Shown here piece by piece: positions 22,253 through 37,800 of a DNA stretch of 61,882 nucleotides. The stretch's first letter is position 1. Each line of letters opens with the position of its first letter. Below the pieces are notes generated by a model. That model saw only the letters and a program-made list of their open reading frames with translations. It was not told the origin of the DNA and made no database searches. Location: NCBI GenBank assembly GCA_001598975.1, contig BBXU01002250.1, forward strand, positions 1 through 61,882, given 5' to 3'. The position numbers were made by a program, and so were the translations under genes. Source of the DNA: Parachlorella kessleri. Taxonomy: Eukaryota; Chlorophyta; Trebouxiophyceae; Chlorellales; Chlorellaceae.

Positions 22253-23939
22253 ATGAGTTCCTTGACAACCACCGATGCACCCATACTGCGGCTCAACGGC
22301 GGCGCCACTGAGTTGGCTATAGTGGCTGACCGAGTAAAGCTCTTCAGTGTTCCACAAAGCAGGCTTACAGCTGACGTTACCCAAGAGGTGTCGCAAAGCA
22401 ATGCTGCTGATGTGTATACCTCCGCTGCTTGGTGCTCACCCCAGGTATGGCTTACATATGCAAGTATGCACTCAACCAGGCTCATGTAGCTGTGTGGTAG
22501 GGCACCAAATTTGTCCGAAGGAAGCAACCATCTAAAGCACAGGAGGCACTGGTTGCAGCTGGGCCACCTGCTGATTCTGGGCACACAAGCGGGCGAGGTC
22601 AAGTGCTTTGACGCTGCGCGTGCCAAGCTGCGGTGGACCGCTGCCGGCGCTGTGGATGGGGCGGTGGCTGATGTCAGCTGTAGCCCTGACGATGGTGGCC
22701 TGATACTGGTAGTCGGCAGAACCGGAGGCGCTGCAGTACTGAACCCGGCTACGGGCGCTGTGACCAACAAGTTCCAGGTGAGTCGGCGCGGCGGGGCAGC
22801 CGTGCGGCACGTGATAGCATAGACTTGCAGAGGCCAAGTGCGGCAGGACCATGACTTGTTCGCATCATGTCTGCACGTCAGTATGATGTGGGGCCATATG
22901 TTGGGACGTCCCGTGGCGCCTTACCGGTGCTCTGCACCTGCAGATCGATGAGTACCACCACATGTTTTTCTGTCTACCTGCCTTCCTCCACACACAATGG
23001 CTGCAGGCATCGAAGAACCAGCTTTCCAGGGCCGCCCTCCTCCCCGGCGGCCTGGCTCTTGTGTGCGGCAGCGGGGTCCAGCTCTTCGATGCCTGCCAGG
23101 GGGAGAGGCTGCACAAGTTTACGGGGCACGCCAACCCCGTGGCCGCGGTGGCTGCGACCCCTGACGGCCGCTACCTGTGCACGGCAGCAGAGGGCGAGCG
23201 GACAATGGCTGTGTGGAACGCCAGCCAGAGCAAGTCTGGTGAGGCACGCAGGTGGTGCCGGGGGCAGCCTGGGCCGCTGCCGGTGGCGCTTGGAGGGGAG
23301 GGAAGGCGTCGAGGTTGGCCCCTCACGCCACGCATGTGTGTTCTAGTGCGCACTGCAGCCTTGCAAGCGTGCATTTCATGGCTTTTGTGCTTTGGTTGTG
23401 AAGACGGGCTGTCGCTGTGATCCAACTGCTGACTGTCCGGCCAAGGGCTGGGGTGCAGGGCATCGAGTCCTACATGGTGACATGACTGACTGTTGTGAGA
23501 CCCCAGGGTGCCAGCAGCGTCCAATATAGGTCGAGCGAGGTGCAATGCCTAGGACCAAAGTCGGTAGCAGATTGGGTGCCGCCTGCCCCGCCTACCAAGC
23601 CTCCGAGCCGGCCATGTTTCCCCACACTGCAGGCAAGCGCAAGCACAAGTCCGCGGCAGCCCAGCTGGCTTTGGACCAGGCAGCTGTGCAGTTAGAGATC
23701 GCACCAAGCACCAGCAGCAGCACGGGCGGCAGCGGCAGCAGTTTTTGCGTGGCAGCCGTCACCCAGGGCGGCGCTGTGTGGCTGTTTGAGTGCAGCCCAG
23801 CGGCGTCCGGTGGCACGTTGGAGAGCCGGTTGTGGGGCAGGAGTGCCCCTGGCAGCGGGAAGGTGTTGGCAGTGGGCCTGGAGGCAGCAGACGAGTCAGG
23901 TGGGTGGCCAGCGTGTGAACCCATTGCTGTCCCTTTCAA

Positions 23940-23972
<33 letters not shown>

Positions 23973-26541
23973 AATGGCTGGCATTGCATCTGCCTGCATA
24001 CAGCTGCTTGACATGCCTCAACAAGCCCATATTTGGGTTATCGAGCCTCAGCAGGGCATGTCGGGATGAACAACGTCCGAGGGAGTGCAGTCAAACTACT
24101 CCCTGGGGTTGCATGCAGGTGCAAGCCTGGTGGTTGTCACTGGCACCACTGCCAAGCCTGCCTTCCAGACTCTCAGAGTGGACAAAGAGCCTGGGGATGG
24201 GAAGGTGGCGCAATTTACAGTCGAGTCAGCGGCGGTGAGCGAGTTTGAGCCGCTGCGACACGGCTACCTGCTACTGTGCTTTACCTGCATTGCCCTGGTG
24301 CATGATTTGCAATAAGCAAGTGGACTTCTACACGGTATTAGTGAGCGGACAGCGATACATTGAAGGGGCAGGGTGGAGCAGTGGGTGGTGCTGGCACCGT
24401 GAGAGAGGCGCAAGGAGTACTGCCTCTTAAGTGTGTGCTGCATCTGCCTGCTAGTTGCAGGCAGGGGCGCTACTGGGGCGGCAGGAGCACGCTGGCGGCC
24501 TGGCCGCCGGGCCAGCTGGCGGCGGCAAGGCGCGGGCGCCGGGGGTGACCGTGGTTGACCCTGCTGCCGGGGCCGTGCTGGCCACTAAGGTGGCGGGGGG
24601 CTTGAAGAGGGGTGCGGACCAGGTGAGGCAGCAGAGTTGAGAGTGGTAGTCTCTGCTCTTTTTCTCTCCTCTTGTCTTCTCTCTCCTCTGTCTCTCTTTT
24701 CTCTTCTTCCTCCTTCTTTGGGTGGGGTGCTTATCGTCGTTGTTGACGCCTGTCAGCCGGCATGGCATGCCACCCTGCGCTTGGCACTGCCTGATGAGGT
24801 AAGGGGACCGCAGCTGCCAGCAGCAGCCGGCCGTCCTGTCCTCGGCAGGTTGCTGCTAATATGGCTGCTGTCTGGCCTGGCAGACATAAGTGCCCGCCCT
24901 TGCTCCACTCCACTGGCAATCTTGCTTTTTGCTTGCAGGATCTTTCTGACGAGGAAGATGCAGCCCCCATGGATGCCCAGATGGGCGAGGAGGAAGACGC
25001 CACACAAGACGGTGTTCCTCCAGCAGACGGCCCCACATTTGCCGAGCGGCTCGCGGCCCTGCAGCTGCAGGACGGGGGCGGCCCAGGCGATCCAGGCAAA
25101 GCGCAGCAGTCAAAGCAGGGCGGGCCTGGCGTGGTGCCCAAGGGGCCGCTGAAGGCCGACTCGCTCAGCGTGCTGCTGAGCCAGGCGCTGCAAAGCGGGG
25201 ATAGGGCGCTACTGGAGCGATGTTTCACAGGTACACTTACGAGGGGTGGCTTGGGGTCGGGGTGAATATGTATGATGAAAGCAGCGTGGTGGGCCGATCC
25301 TGGCTGGGCCAGGTCCTCCACGCAGTAAGGCGGTTGGACTGTCTAACAGCCTACCGGCTTTTTTTGACAACATCCTGAGTTCTGGTGTTCGCCCTGTCCT
25401 GTGCAGTGCGCAACGAGGATGTAGTGCGGAAGACCGCAGCCCGCCTGAGCTCGGCGGACGCGGCCCTCTTCCTCAAGGCAGCCGTGCAGCGCCTGCAGTC
25501 GGCGCCCGCCCGAGGAGAGCAGCTGGCCGCCTGGATCCGCGCTGTCCTGCTGGCCCATGCCGGCTCGCTGGTGGCGACAGCTGGCATGCAGGTGAGGTGC
25601 CCTACCCGAGGCAAACAGGCTGACCAGTGATTCAAGGCTTGGCATGGACACACCCGCCCGCCATGTCTAGTAATACCTTTGGGCACCCAAGGTCGTAAAA
25701 GCCTGACTCGTTATTTAAAGCATTGCTGGTCCACCCATGGCGCATCCACTCCAACGAGCCCATTGTAGCCCCCTGCTGGATCAGGGGCATGCAGTCGCGG
25801 CTGCGTCATGTTGTGGAGGTGATCTCTTGCAACTGATTGTGGCGGACCTCCTGCAGGGTACGCTGGCGCATCTTTATCAGATCATTGAAGCACGGCTGGC
25901 GTCCTACCACTCCCTGCTCTCCCTCGCCGGCCGCCTAGATGTGGTACTGGCGCACGCGCAGCGCGCCTCCGGGGGAGCGGCGGACGCAGCCGCAGCCGCC
26001 GGCGGAGCAATTGACGGGCCGCTGGTAAGGACCGTGTTTCCACCCTGCCCTCCGGCGGGCTCCACCCCTATGCCCCTGAATCTGGGCCCACAGAGCCCTT
26101 GGAACACCTTGCCTCCTTCTATTTCTGGGTGCCTAGGCGGGCAGCTGGCTGGCAGTGGCACGTGTTGGGACCGACAGCAACCTTGCGGGATGAGCGCTGC
26201 CGTCGGGGCCGTGTTGCCTACCGGACCTCTGTCAACAGCTTGTGCTTGGCCCTGTCTTGCACAATCGGGGTTGCCTGGGAGGCTCTATCCATTGTGCCTA
26301 TGGCTCTCTGAGGTGCCCTCCTGTTGTGGCATTTGAGCAGGTTGTGATTGAGGTTGGCTCCGATGGCGGCATAGAGGTGGAGGACGCCTTTGCAGCGACT
26401 GGCAATGGAGGGCTGGAAAGCGGCAGCGAAGATGAGGAGGGGTTTAGTGAAGATGAAGGCGGGGATTCGGATGAGGAGGGGGCAGATGGGCTTGATGAAG
26501 ACGGTGATGATGATAATGATGGAGCTAGCGACGAGGACTAG
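22253..26541 (+). CDS. WDR43: WDR43 / U3 snoRNP protein UTP5
   Basis: WD40 subunit of the t-UTP part of the small-subunit processome, needed in the nucleolus for early pre-rRNA processing. Exons: 22253-22444, 22559-22777, 23007-23238, 23633-23899, 24119-24234, 24461-24622, 24757-24798, 24939-25230, 25407-25591, 25857-26024, 26341-26541, giving 691 residues. The 42-base exon at 24757 follows a long pyrimidine tract, has a GAG|GTAAGG donor and keeps frame; without it the protein is 677. The N-terminal propeller includes LILGTQAGEVKCFDAARAKL and HANPVAAVAATPDGRYLCTA. The C-terminal Utp12 domain (about 480-610) contains DSLSVLLSQALQSGDRALLE, VVRKTAARLSSADAALFLK and YHSLLSLAGRLDVVLAHAQ. A strongly acidic tail (SEDEEGFSEDEGGDSDEEG) ends at TAG. 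The start is the ATG before SSLTTTDAPILRLNGG. Blade boundaries were not resolved. Confidence 0.88.
23941..23970 (+). repeat. (CTG)10 microsatellite in a WDR43 intron
   Basis: Ten perfect CTG units about 40 bases after the donor at 23900. Intronic in the model. Confidence 0.95.
24651..24719 (+). repeat. Pyrimidine tract ahead of a 42-base exon
   Basis: Nearly 70 bases of almost pure C and T just upstream of the acceptor at 24756. It looks like an extended polypyrimidine tract helping to define the 42-base WDR43 exon. Confidence 0.7.
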
Positions 26542-26559
26542 TAAAAGGGCTCTGCACTA

Positions 26560-26640
26560 TTTGGTAGAGGTGACAGGCAATGCGGAACACAGAGGAGGTA
26601 GGGACGAACTGGACTAAGCAGGGCTGGTTGCAGTTATGCT
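26560..26640 (-). repeat. Dispersed repeat copy 4 (diverged)
   Basis: On the - strand it has CAGCCCTGCTTAGTCCAGTT, CCCTACCTCCTCTGTG and CGCATTGCCTGTCACC. The block order is the same as in the other copies. It begins right after the WDR43 stop. Confidence 0.5.
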
Positions 26641-26753
26641 CTGTGTCTTGCCCGACAGTATCCTGGGGGCCTTGCAAACCTGGCCTGTTGAGAGGTACCT
26701 GCGAACTTTCCAGGGAGGCGCTCAACTTGTAGGTGCCATGAAGCTGTGGAGGT

Positions 26754-26758
26754 TGTAA
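26754..26758 (+). terminator. TGTAA polyadenylation signal, WDR43
   Basis: TGTAA about 215 bases after the WDR43 stop codon. The assignment is inferred from the chlorophyte motif. Confidence 0.5.
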
Positions 26759-27581
26759 CACTGCAAACGCATCAGCTGCGAGAGGATATAGCCACGGCAA
26801 CCGGATAGTCGTGACGCCCATATGATGTTGCCGCGCCGGAGCTGTATCATGGGGCGGCTTCCGTCACAGCCCCCCAGCTTGAGCGCTCCTTGCGCTTTGG
26901 ACATGCTGAGAGAGTGGTCAGAGAAGTGCCACAGAGGTCCAGGCGGGTCAAGCTCACTAGGTGCCGCAGAGGCAGGCCTCCTCCCCCCTGCTGGTTGGGT
27001 TTTGTTAGGAGTGGTCTTCTGGCTGTATTGCTCCGGCAGGACTGTTTTAAGCTTGGGGCAAATGCTGCAGTTCTGCTATGACGTCCCCTTGCTGCCAAGC
27101 CCAGGTGTATGATAGGGCCAGATAGGATATGTCCAGGGGCAGGTCGGCATAGCTCGACAGCGTTGCCACGAGGCAGTCTCTGGTAAACGTGGACGCCAAG
27201 CTTGGGTGACAAGCAGGTGGGCCGGAATGTGGTGCGGTGATATGGTAGTAGAGTTCAGAACGAGTAACCAGTCACAAGACTAGTTCAACAATGGGAGACC
27301 CAGAAGTGAAGAAGCCCACTTCAGTGGTGGGGCGATCGGTACCACCCTCCCACGCCACACGCAAGAAGACCAGGCACAATCGAGAACAGGAGTCCGTCGC
27401 AAGCATTGAACAGTAATGAACTTGGATGAAATCGATGAAACTCAAAGAAGTTCAACTGGGACATAAGTTCCCGCCTTTAACTTCTCCCGCCCAGCGCCTC
27501 CAAGCTGCTATTGCTCGCCCCACAGGCTGTCCCAGCCCTCTCTAGACGGCTGTAGCCCAAGACACTACAGTCTCGAATAAG

Positions 27582-28659
27582 ATGGCCAAGTCGGTGCGTT
27601 ATGCTGTCATGTCGACGGGTGGTGCCCCGTTCACATTTATCTGCTCTGCACAGCTTATGTCTATAATCTGTAATCTTGCACTTTTGTGTTATGAGTACAG
27701 CTGCGCTAGGCATGTGCACCATGACGCTGACTTGTAGTGCTTGCTGGTTTGGTTGCCGCAGAAGAACCACACCAACCACAACCAAAACAAGAAGGCCCAC
27801 AGGAACGGCATCAAGAAGCCCAAGAGGCAGAGGTTCCACTCAACCAAGGGCATGGACCCCAAGTTCCTGCGCAACCAGGTTTGTTTGTGGCCGGGGGTAT
27901 GGGCCCTAGACACTAAATGCGCAACGGAGTGTCCACTCTGTATCTGGTGCCTCGTAGTGCTGTGCTTGCATTTGAGCCGCAGAGCCTTGGCAGGGCTTGA
28001 GGGCGCCATATATCTAAGGGCCCTGGCAGCACAGCTTGGTTTGCGCTATTGGATCGCCAGAAGCAGCCCAGCAGTGTCTGGCATCCCATGAAGCACCGAG
28101 TCAGCGAGCTGCACAGCAAGCAAGGCTGCCTGGCCCCTGCACAGTTGGGCTGGGGGTTGGACTACTTTCCAGCACAAGAGAAGGATTTGCCAGCACACAT
28201 TGGCAGGGACCAGCATGGTGGCAGCTTTCCGTGCTGGCTGCCAGCCGAGGCAGTCCTGAGCTCAGCGTGGGGGAACTCTGCGCAGCAGGGGGGGGCGGGG
28301 GCGGTGCCACGTCACCATCTGACAAGAGACAAGGCTCGTACTGCTTCTTGCGCGGCAAGTTGGTGCAGTCATACAGCATGGGAGGGGTGCAAGGCTTGCA
28401 ATGGGACAGACACGGAGCAGCAGCTAGGCAGCCACAGCAGGGAGCAGAGTATCCATTGGACAGCAGCAGCAGCGGGCTGGACAATTTCTTGAGCTAGAGT
28501 TGGTTGCGGAGGCAGGCGAAGCGCCCGCCCCCATACATTGAGACCAAAGTGGTTCCACACCCACGCTTGGTGTGTCATACCCTCAACTCTACTGCTTTGG
28601 TCCCCGTGCAGCGTTATGCCAAGAAGCACAACGTCATCAAGGGGGAGGAGGAGAAGTGA
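27582..28659 (+). CDS. RPL29: 60S ribosomal protein eL29
   Basis: Three exons (27582-27593, 27762-27878, 28612-28659) encode 58 residues beginning [20 protein letters not shown] and continuing [20 protein letters not shown], then [18 protein letters not shown]. This is the nearly invariant eL29 sequence: an asparagine/histidine-rich basic start and the KPK.QR..S.KG.DPKFLRN core. The first exon codes only four residues (MAKS), as often seen in ribosomal protein genes. The second intron is 733 bases, long for so small a gene. It contains a GC-rich purine stretch around 28290-28310 and no coding exon that I can see. The protein is cytosolic, on the large ribosomal subunit surface. The start is unambiguous. 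Confidence 0.96.
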
Positions 28660-28799
28660 TCAGCTGGATACCTTCCATGGAGCCCTGAGGTCGTAGCCAG
28701 CTTAGAGGAGGATGGTTGTGGTGGCCCGCTTGCTCGGGCGGGACTTGGCGCAGCAGTGTTATGCGCAGGATGCAGCGACGGTTTCACAGTGGCTGACTT

Positions 28800-28804
28800 T
28801 GTAA
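28800..28804 (+). terminator. TGTAA polyadenylation signal, eL29
   Basis: TGTAA 140 bases after the eL29 stop codon, at a typical chlorophyte spacing. Confidence 0.55.
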
Positions 28805-29319
28805 CCAAAGCGGAGGAGACTTGACCTCAGTGGCATGCTGAGGTGACATGGTGTAAGCTCAAGCACGTGTCAGGATCGGTACTCGCGCCTGAGCGTGGCA
28901 AGGCTGAACGTGGCGTGAGCGGATGGGTCACCCTACTTAGGCCACTGGAAGCTCTGACAGGTGGTGGCGGGCGGGGGTGGGCAGAGGCAGCTCTGCCATA
29001 TCAATGGCATCCAACCCCTCAACTTATAGTGGAAGTGCACGTGCAGGAGGGGTCAGACAGCACTTCAATGGGTGCCAGCTGCGTCAGTAAGCCCCTCAAC
29101 TTGGGGAATTGTCCAGCGGATGAGGCTCAGCATTTTGATTCTGTAGGTTAGCGCCCACCGCCCCCTTGCGTGCATCGCAGTCCTGGCTCAAGCTCATCCA
29201 CATTATCCCGGAGTTGCACTACCCGCCACCCTGAATAGAGATGCATCAGAAGATGCATACCACACTCAGGCCAACCCCGTTATGTACAACATGTCCACTT
29301 ATTTCAGCAGTGACTATCC

Positions 29320-29445
29320 GATCTGCATCCCGCCCTGTCAGTACACAGCCCCTGTCAGCCCAGTATATCCGTACCTCCTCTGATCGCATTACCTGCCACC
29401 CTCAATAAAGGGCAGTTCACCTCTCACTCCCTGTTCGCACTACCT
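29320..29445 (+). repeat. Dispersed repeat copy 5 (two modules)
   Basis: Shares CATCCCGCCCTGTCAGTA, CCTGTCAGCCCAGTATATCC, GTACCTCCT, GATCGCATTACCTGCCACC and CTCCCTGTTCGCACTACCTG with the copy at 17545-17735. The module order differs slightly. About 12 kb separates the two best copies. Confidence 0.7.
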
Positions 29446-30002
29446 GCCTATCCAAACTCTCCTTTTGTGCACACCTGCGGCCTTAAGGAACTTAGTGTCT
29501 TCTGCCTGTACGTGTCTGTGTCCTGCTTGGGACTGCCCCTGTCTACACTGGTCCCTGCTGCCAGACAAAGCCGTCCCCCTGCCCCCCTTTGCTATCACCG
29601 TGGATCCCAAGGCTAAAGAAAGGAGGAAGCCTGTCTGGCAGGCGCAGAAGTGCTTCTTGCTAAACCAGCAGCAACTTGGCCACCTTGTATACAAAGCAGA
29701 ATTGCAACCAATGAATTGAAAGTGTCTGCGCTGCCAAGTCAAATTGCACTGATCATCGCCCAGATTTGCCGGTAGGAAGGCTAGCGCACCAAAGGCGGCC
29801 AGTATGTCAACAATATCACAGGTGATTCTCGCTCAGGCCTGCAAACCAATGCTTGCATGCATGTTGAGCACGACGGCATGCAGGGTGCATACTCTAGCTT
29901 GGCTCTGATGCTTGCTGCTTTCCGTATTTTCATCTTTGGATATGAACAGCCTCATTTGAAAAGTTGTGATACTCTTGCTTTTATGTCCAGTCCCCCGCCC
30001 CT

Positions 30003-33629
<3,627 letters not shown>

Positions 33630-34876
33630 CCGGGGGCAGCTTAGCGCACTGTAGCTTGCAGGGCCATGAAGTGAGAGCGCAAGAGTAGATCTTTCAGGCA
33701 GGCACTAGGAGCTCCGTGTGTATTCCAGGGTAAGGCATGTTTGCGCCGGCTGCTGGTGTCCCTACAGCATGGGTTAAGGTGGTGACGCGGCCTCACAGTT
33801 AGCCGCATCCACGGTCTAGGACCGAATGCACAGCAGGGCGTGCACAGGCAATGCCTTGCGGGTGTCTGGAGCTGTTGGAGGGAAGCGCATGGATAACAGG
33901 CTTTTACTGATTTAAAGACAGTGCCACTTACATGCACATGGAGGATGAGGTCACAGAAATGAAGAGGAACGCAATGCAAGCAGGGAGGAGGGGAAATTCT
34001 TACGTATGCTGGGACCCAATCAGACCATGCTGCCTACATTGTCACCAAGCCACTCTGCCCGTACCTAATTGCCTACAGTCCATGCCTAAGGAGAAGTGTC
34101 ACAATCTCGCACGATAAACTACAACTTTAATGACGTCAAAAACTGAGTGGGACAGCAGCACTCCCAGACGAATGAGGTCGTGGGTGACAGATGGTGGATT
34201 TGCAAGATTACTGAGAAAAAGGTGCACATGGCACAGTCACAGTCGCATAAAACACAGCCTAGGTACACCTGCTACCTACAATTCTTACATAAATCAAAAT
34301 GGGTGGCCGCCGTGCCACATACTAAGCAGACCAAATAGAGGCCACAAAAGGTGCCAATGGTAGCACACAGATGGCTTGGGTGAGATTGTTGTGTGCCAGC
34401 TGCAGATGCAAGTGCAAATGCCATAAAGAACATAACCGCAAGTTAGGGTCAGTAGCTCTGGGACAGTTGTTTTCGACCAACAGCTGTTAGCTATGAATCT
34501 GTGATGAGATGGGGTTCCTGGTTCCCGGCAAGCAGGGGCAACCAAATGTGATGACCGTATCGCCACCTTCAAGCCAGAAGGAGCAGCTGCATGCGTAATA
34601 ACCCTGTGGGGAAGGTGCAAGCATGATAGCCCAGCCCAGCCTGCAACTGGCCCACCACGTCTCGCTGCCTGCCGCCTTGCACTGCCGTTGTCCCTGCGGC
34701 GTTACCCGCTTAAAGCAGCTGCTGTGCCAGGCCCGCAGTGCCAGCTACTCATAAGCCGTGAGCAAGGGCCTTTCATAAGCCATGGGCAGAGACCATCACC
34801 AGCGGCAGCCCCCAGCCTCCAGCTAGATCCAGGTGTCCGCAGCGGGGCCGTAGCGGGGCTTTGCTGGTCGGTCACG
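33630..34876. other. Convergent intergenic region PRMT1 / CERK
   Basis: Contains the 3' ends of two convergent genes. A TTACA at 34285-34289 could be the ceramide kinase polyadenylation signal on the - strand. No gene or repeat was recognised. Confidence 0.5.
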
Positions 34877-37800
34877 TCAGCGCTCCACCCCGCGAGCAAA
34901 CACCTCCACCAGCCCCCGGTGCACCTCAGAGGTGATGTGGTTGCTAGGCAGCAGCTCTCCGTCCACATTCCAGCGCGACTCCTTGCCCAACTGCACCCAG
35001 GGGGTGGGGCAAAAGGGAGGGATCCGTCAGAGCTGGCCATCACCGCACACGCATCACCAGGTGTACCCGAGCACACAGTATGGCCGCATAAATCCCTCCA
35101 TATAACAGGGGCACCGCATGTAGGTAGCAGGGAAGCCTACACTTCTGTCCATCTGAGTGTGTTGCCCAGCCTGTTGCAATGCCACCAGGCTGGCAGGACC
35201 TCACCACCAGAGCAGGTACAAGGGCTGGGCCTAGGAAGAAACAGCCCACTTGGTGGGCACGGCACTCACCCCCTACCACAATCACCACGCAGCACAGCAC
35301 ATCATGCTGGAAATATCCATGGCGCTGACCCTGCACTCACCGGCTCGACCTTGACTGCCACCGCAGGCATGACCTCGATGTAGCCGCCCATCTTGCCCGC
35401 CTCCAGCCCCTTGTTGCTCATGGTCAGCAGGAAGCGCAGGTACTGCCAGCGGCTGCAGCGCCGCACCAGGACCAGGTGCACCACACCGTCGCACAAGTGG
35501 CCGTACCTGCGGGCACAGTGTCCGACAGTCACTTTGTGTTTGAACCTTTCATCATTGCTGTGAAGCTTCAGGGGAAAACCAGGGACAAAGTCTTGGCGGG
35601 TGTCCAATCCCTACAAACCCCGGAACCAAATGGAGCAAGCAGTGAGGATCATATACAAGTCCTTGGTCCATTTTTGCACGACCCTTTTCCGTGGCCCCTT
35701 TTCGAGCCTCCCTATCTACTAACCCTGCCTACCTACTATGTCATGATCTACTAAGATGTTGTGGCCACATCAGCATACGACAACTTGCCCAAAGAGCGCT
35801 AGCAGCTCCCCCCCACTCAGAATTGCCATTCCGCATCAAGCGCATCCCGAACGGCCCTCAGGAAACCCCTGCCAGCATATATGCAGCCACCCCAATTACC
35901 CAGCCGCACTCACTTGGCTACCCCGGCCGCAGACTTGTCAGAGCGGCAGGGCATGATGACCAGCATGATGCCCGCAAAGTCCCCCTCCACCACCTGCCAC
36001 TCTTGGCCCCTGTAACCAGGCAGCACCACAAAAAGTGCTGCTCTACTAGGATCCATGCAGCTCTACTAGGTAGCACTCCACGCCCATTTCAAAGGGGAGT
36101 GCAACTAACAATGACTGACAGCCTGCCTTCCTTCGCAGGAGAAGTGTCTCGCAGGGCAGAGCAAGCCTACCTGCGAGCCAGGCTGTGGTGGGACGCCTCC
36201 CTGAACGCCACGTCCAGGTCGTCTGGCCGCTTCTCCATCCTGCAGAGGCACAAGTCATGGCATGATCTACGACATTATGCATCACGCATCACAGCATCGA
36301 TACCATGATCGCACAGACAGAGCAGACAGCTGTCAGCCTTGAGTAAAAAACTCCTCCAAGGAACGACTCAGCACAGCAGCGGCTTCGTCATAAAATGCTT
36401 GCTGCGTGGTCCTTTGCAGGCAGCCTACCCTGAGCCCCAAGTGTTGCATATTGACAGCAGACGGCACCTAACAACTACACGCCTCTGTTTCTGCGCTGCC
36501 ATTTCATTACACCAAGAGGTGCATGCTGCACCCATGGACTGCATCACCATCCCAGTTCAGCAGGCCAAGCACAGGCGTGTCACACAGAGTGCCCCCACTC
36601 ACGTGCACAGCTGGCAATGGGAGTGGCAGACCATTGAGTGGCCTCGCTGCTGCGCTGTCGGCGGCGGCAAGTAGGACACCCGCACCCGGTAGGCACGGTT
36701 GTGAGCCAGCATTTTTGCGCCAATCTGCGAGGAAAGAGATGCATTTAGATACAACGAACAGGTGAGTGGGTGGAGAGGCTGCAGGAAGCAGCCTGAGAAC
36801 AAAGTGCAAAGAACGAGGACACCACTGGAGCTTGCCCTGCCAAGTGGAAAGTGCTTCTACGAGAAGTGAAGCTCACATGCCATGCCATGCCGGAGCTGTC
36901 ACGCTTAATGCTCCCTGTAACGATGCCATGCCCGCTCATGACACTCACCAGGTCATACCGCTTGGGCCCCAGCCACCTGTACCGCTCCGACTCCTCCATT
37001 AGGTCACCCATGAACCCGTAGCTGCACCATATCACACACATACACAGGGCCCCCGGTTAGCGGCAGCACACAGTTTTGGAATCCTGCATAGCCAGGCCGC
37101 TGCATAAAGCAGCTAAGCATGCCACATGTACTCCACAAGTCATGCACGGCTGCATGTCAACATGTCACAAAGGCCAGCGCAGGGCCAGTTCACAAAGCTT
37201 AAACCATTCACACCACATGCACAATCTGCCAGCTCCCCAATCCAACTGCGCCACATTGGCTCTCGCCCAAATAACCAATGCTGCTGGTTCCCAAGCATGC
37301 ACCCCAGCTGAGTGCTGCCAGCGCCCGCATAAAACGTTGCCAGCCCTGCCAGTACCCCTCCCAGCGACCCCTGTATCCTTGGCACACCGCCACAGCACCT
37401 GGCCATGCACGTCGCAAACTCGTGGTGCCCATCGGCAGTATCTATTCTCAGCACGTCCAGGGGCATGCCGTCGCCCAGGGCTATGTGACAGGCAGCCGTG
37501 AACGCTGAGCGTGTCCCATTCAGCGAGTAGGCCACCGCATCAGTAGAGCCAGCAGGGATGTGGCCCACCCGCAGTGCCTGGGTGGCACGGCCGCGTTCAT
37601 CGCCATCATGGCTGCTGCAGCAGCGTGGGCAAAGCAGGGGTGGTCAGTAAACTCCAGACTAGCTTGCCCGCAGCACAATCTAACATAGCAGCAAGGGCAA
37701 GCAGGAAGGGCTCGCCGCCGCTCCAACAGTCCATGATGGATACAAACAACAGCCAGTTGGCTTCGCTAGCCAACGTCGCGGCAGGCCCCCTTCTTCTTAG

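Larger units (their letters stand above)
26542..27581. other. Intergenic region WDR43 / eL29
   Basis: Holds the 3' region of WDR43, a dispersed-repeat copy at about 26560-26640, and the eL29 promoter region. No gene is supported. Confidence 0.5.
28660..30002. other. Intergenic region eL29 / PRMT1
   Basis: About 1.3 kb holding the eL29 3' end, a two-module dispersed-repeat copy (about 29320-29445) and the PRMT1 promoter region. An open frame at 29465-29719 has no recognisable domain and is not called. Confidence 0.5.

Noticed and set aside
27879..28611. Possible snoRNA inside the long eL29 intron
   Set aside because: Ribosomal protein introns often host snoRNAs, but I could not find paired C/D boxes or a convincing H/ACA fold by eye.
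29465..29719. 84-codon open frame between eL29 and PRMT1
   Set aside because: It does not open at ATG, has no domain and directly follows a repeat copy.
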